DNA of 64,000 bases from Maylandia zebra. Its lineage: Eukaryota; Chordata; Actinopteri; Cichliformes; Cichlidae. Position numbers and translations under genes: made by a program. This document shows, piece after piece, positions 1-12,800 of the stretch. The notes below the pieces were generated by a model. That model worked only from the letters and a program-made list of their open reading frames with translations, was not told the DNA's origin and did no database searches. The DNA is taken from assembly GCF_041146795.1 (NCBI RefSeq), contig NC_135170.1:28232533-28296532 (forward strand), in the 5' to 3' direction. Numbering within the stretch: position 1 is the stretch's first letter; every line of letters begins with the position of its first letter.

Positions 1-700
1 ATTGGACAATAGAAGACTGGAAAAATGTCAAATGGTCTGAGTCTCAATTTTGACTGTGACACTCAGATCATGGGGTCAGAATTTGTTGTAAACTACAGGA
101 AAGCATGGACCCATTCTGCCTTGTATCAGGGCAGTATTGGTTTAATGTGTGGGGATATTTTTTTGGCACCTTAGTACCAGCTGAACATCATCTAAATCAT
201 AGGTGTCAAACTCTGGCCCGCGGGCCAAATTTGGCCCGCAGCCTAATTACATTTGGCCCGCGAAGCCATACCAAATTACTATTAGAGCTGGCCTACTGGT
301 ATTATACAGCTAATATATATATTGGTTAGTATTAAGCTTTGCTTGTTCCACATTCAGTTTTTCAGCAAAACTTGTTTGAGTCCATAAGAAAAGATTCATT
401 CTTATATCTGGAGGAATAAATATATTTCAATAAATATTAACGTTAGCCCGCGACTTTTTTCCAGTTTTGAATTTTGGCCCACTGTGTATTTGAGTTTGAC
501 ACCCCTGATCTAAATTCTAATCATCTAAATGCTACCAGCCTACCTGAATATTGTTGATGACCATGTCCATCCATTTATGCACCACGGTGTGCTCATGTTC
601 TAATGACTCCGTCCATCAGGATAATATGCTTCATCCCAAAGCTTAAATCATCTCAAACTATTTTCTTGAATCCCCACCACAGCACGTTTGGATGTGCAAC
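1..700 (+). mobile_element. Tc1-like transposon relic, copy A, cut by the window edge and by a nested hAT element
   Basis: Positions 1-197 and about 516-700 read as successive pieces of the transposase region of a teleost Tc1-like element. The order of pieces is the same as in the better preserved copy at 40744-42001: the DNA for the EDWKN stretch, a GRVRIW-like stretch, then PAYLSIV and the HVHPFM-like segment. Frameshifts and stops break the frame, so it cannot make transposase. The 5' end lies outside the window and homology fades near 700. The two halves are separated by the hAT-type insertion at 198-507. The family was recognised from memory of teleost repeats; no database search was run. 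Confidence 0.75.
190..515. mobile_element. Non-autonomous hAT-type element with 8-bp target duplication
   Basis: The element proper is 198-507 (310 bp). Its left end reads CATAGGTGTCAAACTC, and the reverse complement of its right end reads CAGGGGTGTCAAACTC, giving 16-bp terminal inverted repeats with two mismatches. An exact 8-bp duplication, ATCTAAAT, flanks it at 190-197 and 508-515. Eight-bp duplications and CAGNG-type ends are hallmarks of the hAT superfamily. Several TTGGCCCGC repeats lie just inside the ends. There is no transposase frame, so it must have been moved in trans. It sits inside Tc1-like copy A and is therefore the younger insertion. Confidence 0.85.
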
Positions 701-705
701 TATGT

Positions 706-2613
706 TTTTTGTTTGTTTGTTTGTTTTTCTAGTTGGGTTTTTGTTTTTTTGGGGGGGGGCACAAATTTCTGCAAACACAAAGCATCTTTCAGGGTTTTAC
801 AGGTGTAATTTTTATAGCCCTTGTGGTTTTATCTAAAGTAGTTCTAAATCTAGTTTAATCAGTTTCGCAGTCCATATTATCACATCAATATCCACTTTGA
901 TATCTGCCAGGGTATCAATACACTTATAGCTTTAACATGAACCATTAAAAACATATGACAAAACATAACACTGGGTTTGGGATTTTAAGACGAAACTCTG
1001 TTTGTATGCAACAGCAAAGTACCAATGTTGTGCAAGGGTTAAGAAAACGACTGAAAAAGAGGGAGTTTGATATGTTTTGAGTACTCTGTAAGTGTGTGGG
1101 GGGAAACACATTAATGTGAAGTCTGGACAATCTGTGATCAATCATCTGCAGGAAATTTGTTTCAAAGCAAAGGAAGGAAACCCCCAAAAAGCTATCGGGC
1201 GAGTTCTCAAGCCGTTTTTCCTTAAACACGTAGTGAGACCAGCTTTGTGTTTAGGATATTTGGATGCAATGGGTAACAAGACTGAGTTAGAAACACTTAG
1301 TTCTTCATGTAATGGTCAGGTAAGGGCAATACTGAAAATCATCTTAACCCACTTCTCAATCCTAGCTTCACTCCTTCCATTTAATAAGTCCTGGTCAGTG
1401 AATAGGCCAACACCAATCAAAACATTTCTTTTAGTGAAGGGAACTTAAGGTTGTGTTTGGCTTGAGTACTGGGGACTAAAAAGCTAAAATGAGGACCCTT
1501 AGATAACGTGCTGTGACTGAGAATATTGCTAGACAAAAGAGCTTCTTTTAAAAAGTGTGATTGATTAAAGAAAAAGAAAAAGAGGAAAACTGCAGTTTGT
1601 AATTAATAGTCCTAATCATATAAATTAGTGTCTGTTAATATGTTGAGTGTAATGTATAATATTCTGTGAAAGGAACGTTAAAATTCACTTGCTGCTCTCA
1701 TCTACCAGCAGCTTTTAATGTGGAGTGTTTTCTTGGATGCTGCTAATGCATAATTTTTGCAGTTGTTGGTTTTTTTTTTTTATGATTGGGATGAATCCCC
1801 TGAAAATAAAACAAAAAGAGCTACTGCATCGTTCCAGAAAATCTGAATTTTTTTTCAGTCTTTTAAAAGTCGTCATCCCTGCCCCTAACAGTTCTTATCT
1901 CTGAAGCTCTTGTGATGAGTAAGATATGTATCAAGTGTACCTTTACCAAGATTTAACATTCTGTAAATGAATGATGACACACACGGCTGCAGCTTTCCAG
2001 CCACCAGCCAAGCACATCATCAAAACAGGAACTGACAGGACCCAGTACAAACTCTTTATGCCGGCGAGGCGTGATTGCGGATGCCGCTCAGGTGCGTCCG
2101 CCTCCTCTGCAGCGGCACCGCAGACCACGCCCTGCCACACCTTCATAGAAAGCGACAAAGCTCTTATATTAATTTCTTCTCTGACGACACATTTTTATTA
2201 GAAAGCACGTCACATATTAGTGTATTAATGGTAAGTTCATGGTTAGTTACTTTTTAAATAAATATGGGAGAGAATAAAAGTACTACAAATTTGACATTCA
2301 GTCAACCTGAACATGCTATTTTGGCATATTTTACTACCCTCTGCAGTTTGCAACAACACTTTGACCCCGATCTCAATGTTCAGCCCACAAGCTCTTATCC
2401 AGACCTTTCACTCTCATACTAATTTTTTTTAATAATCTTAAAATGTTTTGTGTAGAGGGTAAAGCAAATGCCACAAATAGATTGTGTCCTAGAACCACCG
2501 ATATCATTACTTTGCCATTTTTAGTTGCTTTTAGTGCCCGTGTGACGTCTACGGTGAGCTTATTTTTAAGACCCACGTAATTAATCATTTATTTGATGTT
2601 TTTTTCCTTTCAG
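706..2613. other. nudt1 upstream intron, no exon recognised
   Basis: I found no nudt1 exon here. In particular there is no stretch encoding the Gly-rich first half of the Nudix box that should precede 2614. The interval has T- and G-rich low-complexity runs (about 706-761) and a small GC-richer patch at 2050-2140. The short open frames have no recognisable relatives. It is best read as part of the nudt1 intron upstream of the 2614 exon. Confidence 0.5.
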
Positions 2614-5445
2614 AGAGCTGGAAGAAGAAAGTGGTCTCACGGTGGATGCACTCGACAAGATCGGAAATATCAAATTTGAATTTGTGGGAGAAACGCAGCT
2701 ACTTGATGTCCATGTTTTCAGAGCCGACACATATAATGGAGAACCGACAGAATCCGATGGTATCACATCCGCTGCACCACACTGAAAAATGAAGAAATCC
2801 AGTGGTATCATAGTTTGAAAGTGGTTGAAATGAGAGGAAGGAGAGAGCTTGGGGTGGTGAATTTTAGTTCACTGTTGCCTATACGTTTCAGATAATGGTG
2901 TCCTATGAGAGGAGATGCAAAGATTGTTTGTTGCACAGTGCCTAACAGTTTGGCACGAAAATATTTTATATTTTAATATATTTATAATAAATATAATTGA
3001 GTCCTAATAACGTGATATAAACCATTTTTTGTAACTTACTGTTAAAGTGATGTTTGACCCAAACTTATATCAACAGTTCGTTTTTCATATCTGTCACATT
3101 TCTTATTGAAAATAATATTTTAAAGGTTTTATAAAATCAAATTTGTTGAATATGCAAATCCATCCACTTTGGTGACCCCTTAATAATAAGTGAGCAGCCG
3201 AAAGAAGCTTTTTAAATGGAGTTGAGTAGAAATGTTAAGTAGCAAGGAAAACTATAATATAGCTAATAATTGCGCAGTACTGGAGCAGATGTTCATAGTT
3301 AAGAGTTCTATGAAGTCTGTGAAAAGCATTTGACCTCCTCCTGACATCTTCAGGGGGCTTTGTTTTGCAGGCTCTTCTAGTTTTATATTTTTCCAGCAAA
3401 ATTAAAAGTGAAACAAGCAGTCTGAGCAAAGCAATTGAAGCCAAATTCTTCTAATAACTAGAGTCAGGCGTCACTGGGGGGGTTTCATGGCGTTTGCGTT
3501 CCATGCAAGGTTTATGATAGCAAGAATAGGAATAGGCGTGATGTGCAAGCACTTTGTGGTTTTTGATTTGCACTACTCGGTCCTCCCTGAGTAGTGCAAA
3601 TCAAAGGTAAGGTACAATAACTTACAGCAGACAGAAGATTGGAGTGTGTGTTCAAAGCAGAAGGTTACAATAAAGGTTTGATTTTAGTGATGTTTCTTAT
3701 TTGAAAGAAATGAGTACATGAGGCTAGAGAGCTGAGGTTCAAAATTCAAATGCTGGTCAAAATAACTGCAAAACTCCTCACAGATTATTTGATGTTGCAG
3801 GGCTAATGACCGATCTCCTTAAAGAAGCTGTCAGGCCTGAACACATGGGCCTCAGTTTTGAGATACTTAAAGACACTCAGTCGGTAATGACAGTGAAAAC
3901 TGGTTGATAGGTGTAATAGGAAAGTATAGCTACATATTATCAGATGAGCAGCAGTAAGAAATATGAGATCTCTAAAACATGAAATATGTAATGAAAGCAG
4001 AAATGGTACAAGGGTGGAGCTTTGAGAGATGTCACATGGGAAAAGAGAAGATAAAGACAAAGTTATTATGAATTTTGAAGTCTCTGTCAAATAACTATTA
4101 TTAAATTTGAGAGCAGTGCCAGAAATACCAGATCAATAATATGTTTGTTGGTTTGGTCTGGTCACTGGTATACTTTTTTTAAGTACAATGTCCCTCAACC
4201 AGCTGAAAAAGCTGGTAAGCTGGTAAGCAGTAGTTTTGCGAGTTATTTTAGAAATTAGTAGAAGTCTGGAAACGGGTCTGCAATTGTCTAAACCAGTCGT
4301 ATCCTGTGTTGGATTTTGTTTGACTATTTGACTGTTTTGTGTGAGATACACAGAAGTAGGAGCGTGTGTAGTATATTTGTGAAGTGGAAAGAAAAATCTA
4401 TAATTGTGCTCTCAGTGGTAAAGATTGTAAATAAACAAAGAAGAGTTGATGCCCTTAGCAGGAAGAACTTGCAAGGATGTCTTTCCAGGCAATTTAGCCA
4501 AGGTCAGCAAGGTGAAGTCTGGAGGCGCTCGGCAAACCTCAGCTCCTCGAGCGTTCAGGCATTAGCAGTGAACCAAAGAGTCTGGAGGGTAAAAGAAGTC
4601 AAACAGTCAGGAGGTGAAGTAATAAGTAGAGGGAAAAAAGCTTAACTGAAATGTGGTGAAGTTAAGGGAAATTGTGTAATGTGGTTTTAACACTGATTTA
4701 ACAAGACAGAAATTAAAGTTGGAAAATACTAATAACCAATTGGGGGATTAATTAAGTATGAGGTTTGTTTAGTCAAGAATAGTCTAGTCAAGCCATTAAA
4801 TTAAAAAAAAAATAAAGATCCAACCATTTCTATCATCTTCTTAAGGTTAAGAAAGAATGAATGAATATGGTGGAGTTTTTTCTCTCTAATCTTTGACTAG
4901 AAAAATTCTAAAAAGAGTAATTTTAGTGACAATAATTATTTCAGCACACTTATGAGCATTTTAAGGCACATCAAATAACATTAAGTGTTTGATTTTAACA
5001 GCTTATCATATAAAAGTTTTGTTTTGTATAAAACAGATAAGATAAGGCAGGAAATGAGTGCAAGTGTTATCTGCACTACTGTAATACAGATGTCTGTTGT
5101 CTACTTAGGATTGAGGTCCTAAAACAACTTGAATTGATTTAATAATAATTCTCTCCATTCTCTGGACAGTAACTAAGAAATGACAGTGAAAAGGCAGATG
5201 ATATCTGAAGGCAGATGATAAAATGCTATTTCATTCTCCGGAGGTCTAATTATTTTTTCTTTTGTTTTCTAGAAATGAGGCCCCAGTGGTTCGAACGTGA
5301 CAAAATTCCTTTCAGTCAGATGTGGGCCGATGATATACTGTGGTTCCCTCTGATGCTGCAGAAGAAGAAATTTGTTGGATACTTCAAGTTTCAGGGTCAC
5401 GATGTGATTCTCAGCCACACGCTGGAAGAAGTGGAGGAGCTCTGA
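2614..5445 (+). CDS. nudt1: Oxidised purine nucleoside triphosphate hydrolase (MTH1), last two coding exons
   Basis: The coding exons are 2614-2759 and 5273-5445. They encode the last 105 residues of a protein that is about 156 residues long in mammals. The first exon opens with [11 protein letters not shown], the second half of the Nudix box (REUXEEXGU), which carries the metal-binding glutamates. Next come KFEFVGE and LLDVHVF. The second exon carries [22 protein letters not shown] and the near-terminal [12 protein letters not shown], all diagnostic of MTH1. Borders are ttttcag/AGA, GATG/gtatca and ttctag/AA, and the split GAA codon joins in frame. The enzyme hydrolyses 8-oxo-dGTP and 2-OH-dATP to monophosphates, keeping damaged bases out of DNA. 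The 5' exons and the first half of the Nudix box lie left of the window. It is convergent with snx8. Confidence 0.95.
2760..5272 (+). other. nudt1: nudt1 intron between the two visible coding exons
   Basis: This 2.5 kb intron runs from a GT donor at 2760 to an AG acceptor at 5271-5272. It holds a perfect 17-bp inverted repeat at 3562-3605, a possible decayed reverse-transcriptase trace on the minus strand at about 4140-4330, and A/T-rich filler. No other coding exon or RNA gene was recognised. Confidence 0.8.
3562..3605. repeat. Perfect 17-bp inverted repeat (hairpin)
   Basis: The arm at 3562-3578 (TTTGATTTGCACTACTC) is the exact reverse complement of 3589-3605, with a 10-nt loop between them. 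It lies inside the nudt1 intron, so it would be transcribed. No terminal duplication is obvious. It could be a tiny palindromic transposon remnant or a template-switch product. Confidence 0.8.
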
Positions 5446-6370
5446 AGGGAAATAATCGAGCTGTTACTGGTGGCATTTACATCAGGGACCAATATAAAAC
5501 CTGTGAGAAATACCAGGAATAATCCAACGGCTGTTTTGTGTCATTATGCGGAGGAAACGAAGATATCCTGTGGAGGGTTTACATGTTACGCAGCTGTAAC
5601 ACAATTAGAAACCTTTTTATTTCTTTACAGGGATTTTTCCCCATGAAAATCAAAGCAGCACTACACTGAAAGAAAACATCCATACTCTCATTTTATTTTT
5701 AGAGTATCTGATTCAACACAATTCAGGAAGCACCTCTTTAGTGGAATATTTACAGTATATACAGTTCTGAATTCATTAGGTTTCATATTCTGTGCAGCAC
5801 GTTTCCAAAATTAAGGCGATTACTAAAATAATTGTTTCATACTGTATGGGAGTTTCTTCATAAAATACATGTTTAAACCAGTTCATTTGCAATTTGGAAC
5901 ATAGCTTCTTTAACATGAACCCCAAATTGCACCTTTGTTACATATATTTGAGTAAAGTATATTCTCTGTTATATGTGTGTACAAAAAACCAAAAATGTAC
6001 ATAATTTTAGAAAAGTACAAAGTCAGACAGTGAATGAGAAGAAAATCCAGCAAAATTCAGACATTTTTGTCCGGATAATAATACATCTGTTGGCTGATGT
6101 GCGCAAAAATCTTCTTAAAAAAATTAAAAGTGATGATTGTTAAATTGGGGTGATGCAGGAGTCCTGCTTTTATGTACAGCAAAGGAGTGTATTTAGGCAG
6201 CTTTGTCTTTGGTAGTAAATCAATAGCTTATAGTGTTATTATTGACATTATGTCACTAGTGCCAGACATTATCCTTTCATAGATCTCACCTCTGCCCTTC
6301 ATATTATCCTACAGTTTAAGGTCAGATGTTTGAAATAGCTTATAAAATAAAAACTGGGACGCTTGCAAAT
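5446..6370 (+). other. nudt1: Probable nudt1 3' UTR
   Basis: It follows the nudt1 stop codon. Candidate AATAAA signals on + lie at 6346-6351 and 6459-6464. A Pumilio-type motif, TGTACATA, lies at about 5995. The exact cleavage site is not known. The snx8 3' UTR comes from the other side and may overlap. Confidence 0.55.
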
Positions 6371-6896
6371 ACTTCAGGCAGCGAAAACTCTTGTTGTAAA
6401 AAAAACAAAAAGCAGGAAAAGTATGCCAATACACATCCCTACGAACTAACATTTATAAAATAAAATAATATACTGGTTCAATGTTATTAAGCAAGAACAT
6501 TAAGGTTTTTAATAGTCCCACCCTTTAATAAAGTCAGCCTTTCTGTCCTTTACTACTTATTTCATCTTAGTGTGGAAAATTTAAATATCACATACAGGTG
6601 CTTTAACTAAAGCAGAAATTAATGCACCAGCCTTGTATCCGTTGTAAAATAACACTTCATAGGATTTTCCTGACATGTTCAAATAATTATAAAAAGTTAA
6701 TGGTGAACTGGACTTTACGCAGAAGCAGAGCATAAAGTGTTTTACGAGCCAGCTGTTCCATGCAGGTGATATGGCCAATGATCAGACAAAACAAAACTGA
6801 ATGAAAAAGCTCTGCTCCCCCCCTTTAGCATTATTTTGTAGTTTGTAATCCTCAGTGGCTGTGTTTTTCCTTTTTCATCTCATGTACATTTAGGTT
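5690..6896 (-). other. snx8: Possible snx8 3' UTR overlapping nudt1 3' UTR
   Basis: On the minus strand the region after the snx8 stop lacks an AATAAA until 5692-5697 and 5616-5621 (TTTATT on +). Earlier, ATTAAA-type variants occur near 6506-6511. If a distal AATAAA is used, the two convergent transcripts overlap by several hundred bases. The extent is inferred; only RNA reads can fix it. Confidence 0.35.
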
Positions 6897-9800
6897 TCAG
6901 ATGGAGTGTTTCAGTCCATTGTTACCGCTGAAGAGACACCCAAGCTTTGGCTGCAATTCACTCCACACCTCCCCCATCTAAAAAGAAAGGGAAAACAATA
7001 GTGTATTTTACTGCACAGAATATATTGCTCAATAGTTTCCAGCTTTAAAAAAAAAAAGAAGCATTCAAGTACTTGAACCACAGAAACTGAAAACCAGCGA
7101 TCAGAAGGAAGTATATAACCATTACTGCTTTGCTTGGTTTCTAATCCCAGATGAAAAAGTTCGGTCTGTTCAGCTGTACCATCCATCAGTTTCAGTAGCC
7201 AATTTAAAACTTATTTGACCTTCCTGGAGTGGTGTCGCCATAAAGGCGGATCTGTAGAAAAGTTATTTTCAAAAAACTGTCTCACCTCTCGGTGTCCTTG
7301 GACCTGGGAGTTAACAAAAGATCCGAGAATGTGCGAGGTAATCGGAAGGTAAGTGAAGATAAGCTGTGTTTCTTGATGAAGGCAGAATAGGGAGAAGTAG
7401 TTACGCAGCTCCATGGTCTGGATGGCATTTTCTTGCTGTTATTAGAATAAACATACAGTAAGATGTCTTTACCGTTTATTAAAGGATGGGAATGATTAGA
7501 AATAAAACACTTTATATAGAGTAAGCATTGTCTATTTTCATATGTACAAGTGTTGGTACTAAATAAGGAAAAAAAATAAAACATGATGAAGCTCTACTCT
7601 CATTGCCAAAACAAGAAGCACACAAATTATTCAATTACATTTAAAAGATTCTATAGGATTTAAAATTTTCCATTTTGTGTTGTCACGTCAACACTGCAAT
7701 TACCTTTCATCATTCATTTATGACTGTTGTACATAATACATATCTCACATATCAGTCAACTAATAATCTCTGTTTTTAGAGAGCATTATATGCATTGATG
7801 GGACACTTTATGTATATTTTGTCTGCATAACCATCTCCAGGGTTTACAGAGAATGGCTTGAAAATGCTTTGTTAATGACAGAGGTCAGAGTGGAATGGCC
7901 AGGCTGCTTCGATCTGATAGGAAAGCAACAGAAAAATAAATAAAAAGTAGCAAAAGAGCGTCTCTGAATGCACAACACATCTAACCTTGAAGCAGAAGGG
8001 CTACAACAGTCAAAGACCACACTAGATACCATTTCTGTCAGCTAAGAACAAGAAGCCGAGTCTACAAATTCACACAGATTCACCAAAACTGGACAACTGG
8101 AAACTGATGAGTCTTGATGTCTGCTGTGAGATTCAGATTGTAAGGTCAGAATTTGGTGTAAACATCATGAAGGCATGGATCCACCCTGTTTCGTTCAGGC
8201 TGGTGATAGTGATGTAGAAACACGGGGATATTTTCTTTGCATACTTCAGGTGCTTTAGTACCAGTTAAGTGTTTAAACAGTCTATTGAGGAGTATGCCTG
8301 TCCCTTTATGACCACATTGTCCCCATCTTCTGATGGCCATTTTCAGCAGGTTAACATGACAATGTGTTCACTGTACTCGAATGGCCTTCATAGTCAATAC
8401 ATCTCAATCTAATAGAGCACCATTGGGATGTCGTGGAACAGGATAATGTGCAGCTGACAAATTTCTCTCATCCCAACATTTATTTTATTTTTTTTTTAAT
8501 GGCTCACAAGGCTATAGCTCCATTCATATGCAAACCCACACAATTATACGGTCAGTGTGTGTGTTTTCAGGGCACATGTTACTTTTATATGAACTTCAGT
8601 CACTGTAGAATTTTACTTTTAAAGCAATAAAGAAGTTCACACTCTAAAGGCTCACAAAAAGAGAAGATGAAATGATCACCTGAACAATTCGCGATTCCAG
8701 CTGCTCCACAGATGCCTGCTCTTTGTGCTGCACAGTGGCACTCATCATCTGCCTCTTCATCACACTGTACTTGTGCAATGCTTTCTGGTGCTCATGGAGG
8801 ACGCCCTTCTCATGCCGCTCACAGAGATCCTTGAGAAACAAAGTACTTCTTTATTTGACTACAAATTGTAGGGAAACACGCTGTGCTGCACATAGCAACC
8901 AGGGGTAATGGAAGAACTTTATGCATGTTGTTTTTTGGTTAATAGATTTGATAGACGCTGTGGAAAATGATTTCTTGTTAACCCACCAGCTGCTTTGCAA
9001 AATCAAAAAAATTCCACCCACGAATAAAAACAGCAATTTCAATGGAGTGAGGTTAAAACAGTCCATTACATAATAGTCTGACTTTGGTTACTAAATGCAC
9101 TTCAATTTAAATTTACAAATATTTATTGTGCTTCTATCAGAAAACAGCAGGCAGAACAAAAGTAACTGCCACACAAAAGGTTGAGGATCCCCTGGAGGTG
9201 GAGTGAAAGGCGAGAACCAAAAGTGAAACTCACTCACCCTGTACGACTGCAGCAAATCCAGGAAAAGATTCAATTTTTCCACAACATCATCTTCTTCTCG
9301 CTGGCCCTGAGGACATTAACAAAACAACATTTATTACCCAGTGCCAGTTTTGGACAAACACAGCAGAGCAGGTGGTGAAGATGAAAGACTGAGGGCTGTA
9401 CCTGCTGAGCAGCTTTGTCAGACAGCACAGCAAACTCCACAGAAAGGCTCTTCAGCGACTGGCGCAGGGTCCCCCAGGTGCTTTGTGAAGAGGCCAAGGA
9501 GGGAAGAGGCGAGGCATCTGAGCCCAGTGTACTGCAGAAAATACAATATTACAGAGGGAGAAAGTAATATTGTGGTGTGCTAGCTGCCAAACTCATTTCA
9601 AGTTAACAACCAGGAACAGAATCACAGATAACACTGAGGATTTGAACCTTATTACCAAAAACTCCAATACCTGCGGATACTACAGAAAGATTAAGTTTAT
9701 ACCCCTAATAATAAAATACCTGAGCTCTTTGCCAAACATGAGGAGATCAGATGCATTGTCCTTAGAGCGCTCCACCATTTTCTCAGCTCTGTCCCGCAGC

Positions 9801-12800
9801 CTCTGGAAGCTGTTGTGGATATTTCTAATCATCTCTCTGCTTGTCGAAAACTGAGCCTGAATGTCAGCTGGGAGATATTCCTGTAACGCAAGCGAGGCAA
9901 AGCTCTTTTGTGCCGTCTGAATCTTTAAAAGCAGGCGATTCTTTATGAGAAAAGTACAACTGGAGTCATCAGCCATGTGCAAACCTTTGCCTGAGTTGCG
10001 ATTCTGTTAATCATGAACTCGTCACCCGTTTTCTTACAAGTGTCACGCAGCCTAGACTGAACATCCTGTGTGGGAAGAGGAGGGTGAGGAGGTCAGAGTT
10101 TTGGGGGGGGGGGGGGACACAGATTAGCTAAAACAGGATGCATTGCACTGTCAGTCATCATGACCATAATGCTTACTGTGCAACAGCCAGCACAAAAGAA
10201 ACAGGGAGTAAGTTAAAGAAACGACATACAGAGCCACTGAAAGTGAGGAAGGTCTTGACCAGCTCATCCTCTGAGAAGAAAGGATGTCGAGCCACCAAGT
10301 TAAGAAATCTGCCGAGGCCACGTCTCCTCCCCTCAATGAACTCCCGCTCGGAGAGCGAGGTCAGGACTGTGGACAGACGCAGCAGAGAGCAAACATGATG
10401 AGCAGTTTGACCAGGAGTGTTAGCACTGACAGAGAGGGGTGTTCGGGGTATAAAAGGGGGCAAACTTTAGCTTAAACTTGAAGTCCATGTCAATTTACTC
10501 AAAAACCATAAATGGAGAACTCTTCCGATGTTATGCATCAAAAAGCACCAATGGTGGAAAGGTTGATTTGCATATGATGATGCATTTTTTTAAAATATTC
10601 TACAGTTGATTAAGACGTAAGGGAGTCTGTGTCTAACCAAGCGTGTTTGTGAGGATTCATCAGTGCATAAGAATCTACATAAAGAGGAAACAGCTGGATT
10701 TTTACACATCACTAGTTTCTTTATTCTTATTATTTATTCTTTACCCGCCAAACTGCTTGGCTACGTGTTTGTCAACCATTCTGTCGAGAGTATACACCCA
10801 AATAATCTCCAAACAAATCTGAAGTAACAGACATGTTCAGCTAAAAAAAATAAACTGTAAAATGATTCGATGCAGAAACAAAGACCCTGACCTACCTCCT
10901 TTTAACATCCTTTTAGGTGGCAAAGCTGGCACGACTCTGTAGGCAAATCTCTGAAGCAAAACCTCGTGGAAGACATCAAAGTCGCTATAACGCCGGTAAA
11001 CTGATATCTTATAACGCTGAATAAAACAAAAAGACAAGAAAATTTAAGAGAAAGAGTAATAGTGTAGTAGTTCACATAGTGTTCTAGACCATTGTAACAC
11101 ACATATTTAATGTATCAGGTTTTACCTGGCTGGTGACCTGGTACTCCACATGTTTGAGGAACAGGCCTTTCTTCTCAGGAATGAGCTCCACCTGGACCGT
11201 GTCTTTCCCCAGAAGCTCGTCCAGCGTCTGCGACAATGTCAGCACGTCGTCCTGAGCCGGCTGCATCCTCAGCGTGCTCAGGTCCCTCGGCTCCCCGAGC
11301 TGAGGTTTCGGTAACTCTGACAACCACACAGCAACAACCAAGATCCAATATTTGTTTTCCGTGATTGAATCAATGAATCTAGAGAGAAGTGAATTTCCCA
11401 ACTGCGAGGAATGCCGATGTTAAAACCAAGACTACGTGTTTCCCTCTGTTTGTCTCCTGCTAGCCCAGTATTGTGTGTAGCATTCATGTGATCTGCTTTT
11501 CATTTCTTCTAGGACATTCCAGGAAGAACGTGAATTGAATGTAATGTACTCCCACAAATGCATAAGACTCATTCTGGAGCTGACAAGGAAGTGGCATGCA
11601 GCAAGCTGCCACACTGGCCACACCTGAAATAACAGAGAGAGCCTTAAATAATCACAGAAGGTCGGGGATGGATCTAACTCAAGCCAGCATAATGGCTACC
11701 TCAATGAAAACCATAAAAACCTCTCCCCCTGTCATCTTCCCTCTGTGGGGCTAGTGAAAGAATGCAACACTTAAATATAGCAAAGTCTTCCCTACCAAAA
11801 TAAAATAAAACTAAATGAAGCCACGTGAGGCAAGTGAAATGAATATTTTATGCAGTTGGTACTTTTCAGTTTAGAGCTGTCATTTTAAAAAAAAAAACTT
11901 CTATTTAAAAGTGAAACCTTACATCTACATGGTCAATAAAAAGAGCGACATTTGTATCTTTGCAAATGATTTATCCTGACAGCAGAGGAAATGCTGGCGT
12001 TGCCGTTTTACACACTGAAGACTTTCCAAACTACTCATTAAGTAAAACATTTACTACACTGCTGTCACTGTCCCCTACCTAGTATGCAGTTCTCCAAGAG
12101 TTTGGGACTCGGTTGCTTGCCCTGCTGAGCGAGAGCAATCAAAGCGAGTGCTTTATAGAGTGATAATTTGCTCAGGAATCCATCGGAGGAGTCAAGATGC
12201 TCAGCAATCTGAAGAGAACAAAAAAAAATTTGGCCTCAGGGTCACAATCTTACAGTCTGACAACCAAATTCAAATGTGGTTTGCATTCCTTTTGCGAAAA
12301 GTGCGCAGTATACACAAAGGCAATGATATGCAATGAGGTCAGGGAAGGGGAAATGGGAAACCTGCAGACATTGTAACTTCAGAGGAATTTCATATTGTGG
12401 ATGTGTTGTACATCTCAGCATTAATGCAAACAAAAACCACGGGGCTACACCGCTATGTATTCAATGCCTACAAGCCAACAATACTTCCTGCTGATAAGAT
12501 ATTCATCCCACTATCATTTGTCTCAACCACTCCTCCAACTCAGGGTGACAGGGGCACTGGAGCCTATCTCACAGTGGCGACCTGATAAAATATTATGTCT
12601 TTATCTACTCTGTCTGCATTTGCTAACACTAACTCACAAAGCATCCCTTATCAAAATTAAAGTGAACAGTTGAGCAAAAATGTGGCATAGCAGCCCATTT
12701 AATTTATTAAATTGTCTCTTTGACTAAAGGCTTCAATTCACCAGTCTGTAATCCTTTTCTATGCCAGCCTCATGTCACTATAAAACTGTGAGTGCATGTG

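Noticed and set aside
1092..1448. 118-codon frame at the left edge as a nudt1 upstream exon
   Set aside because: It lacks the Gly-rich first half of the Nudix box and any MTH1 similarity.
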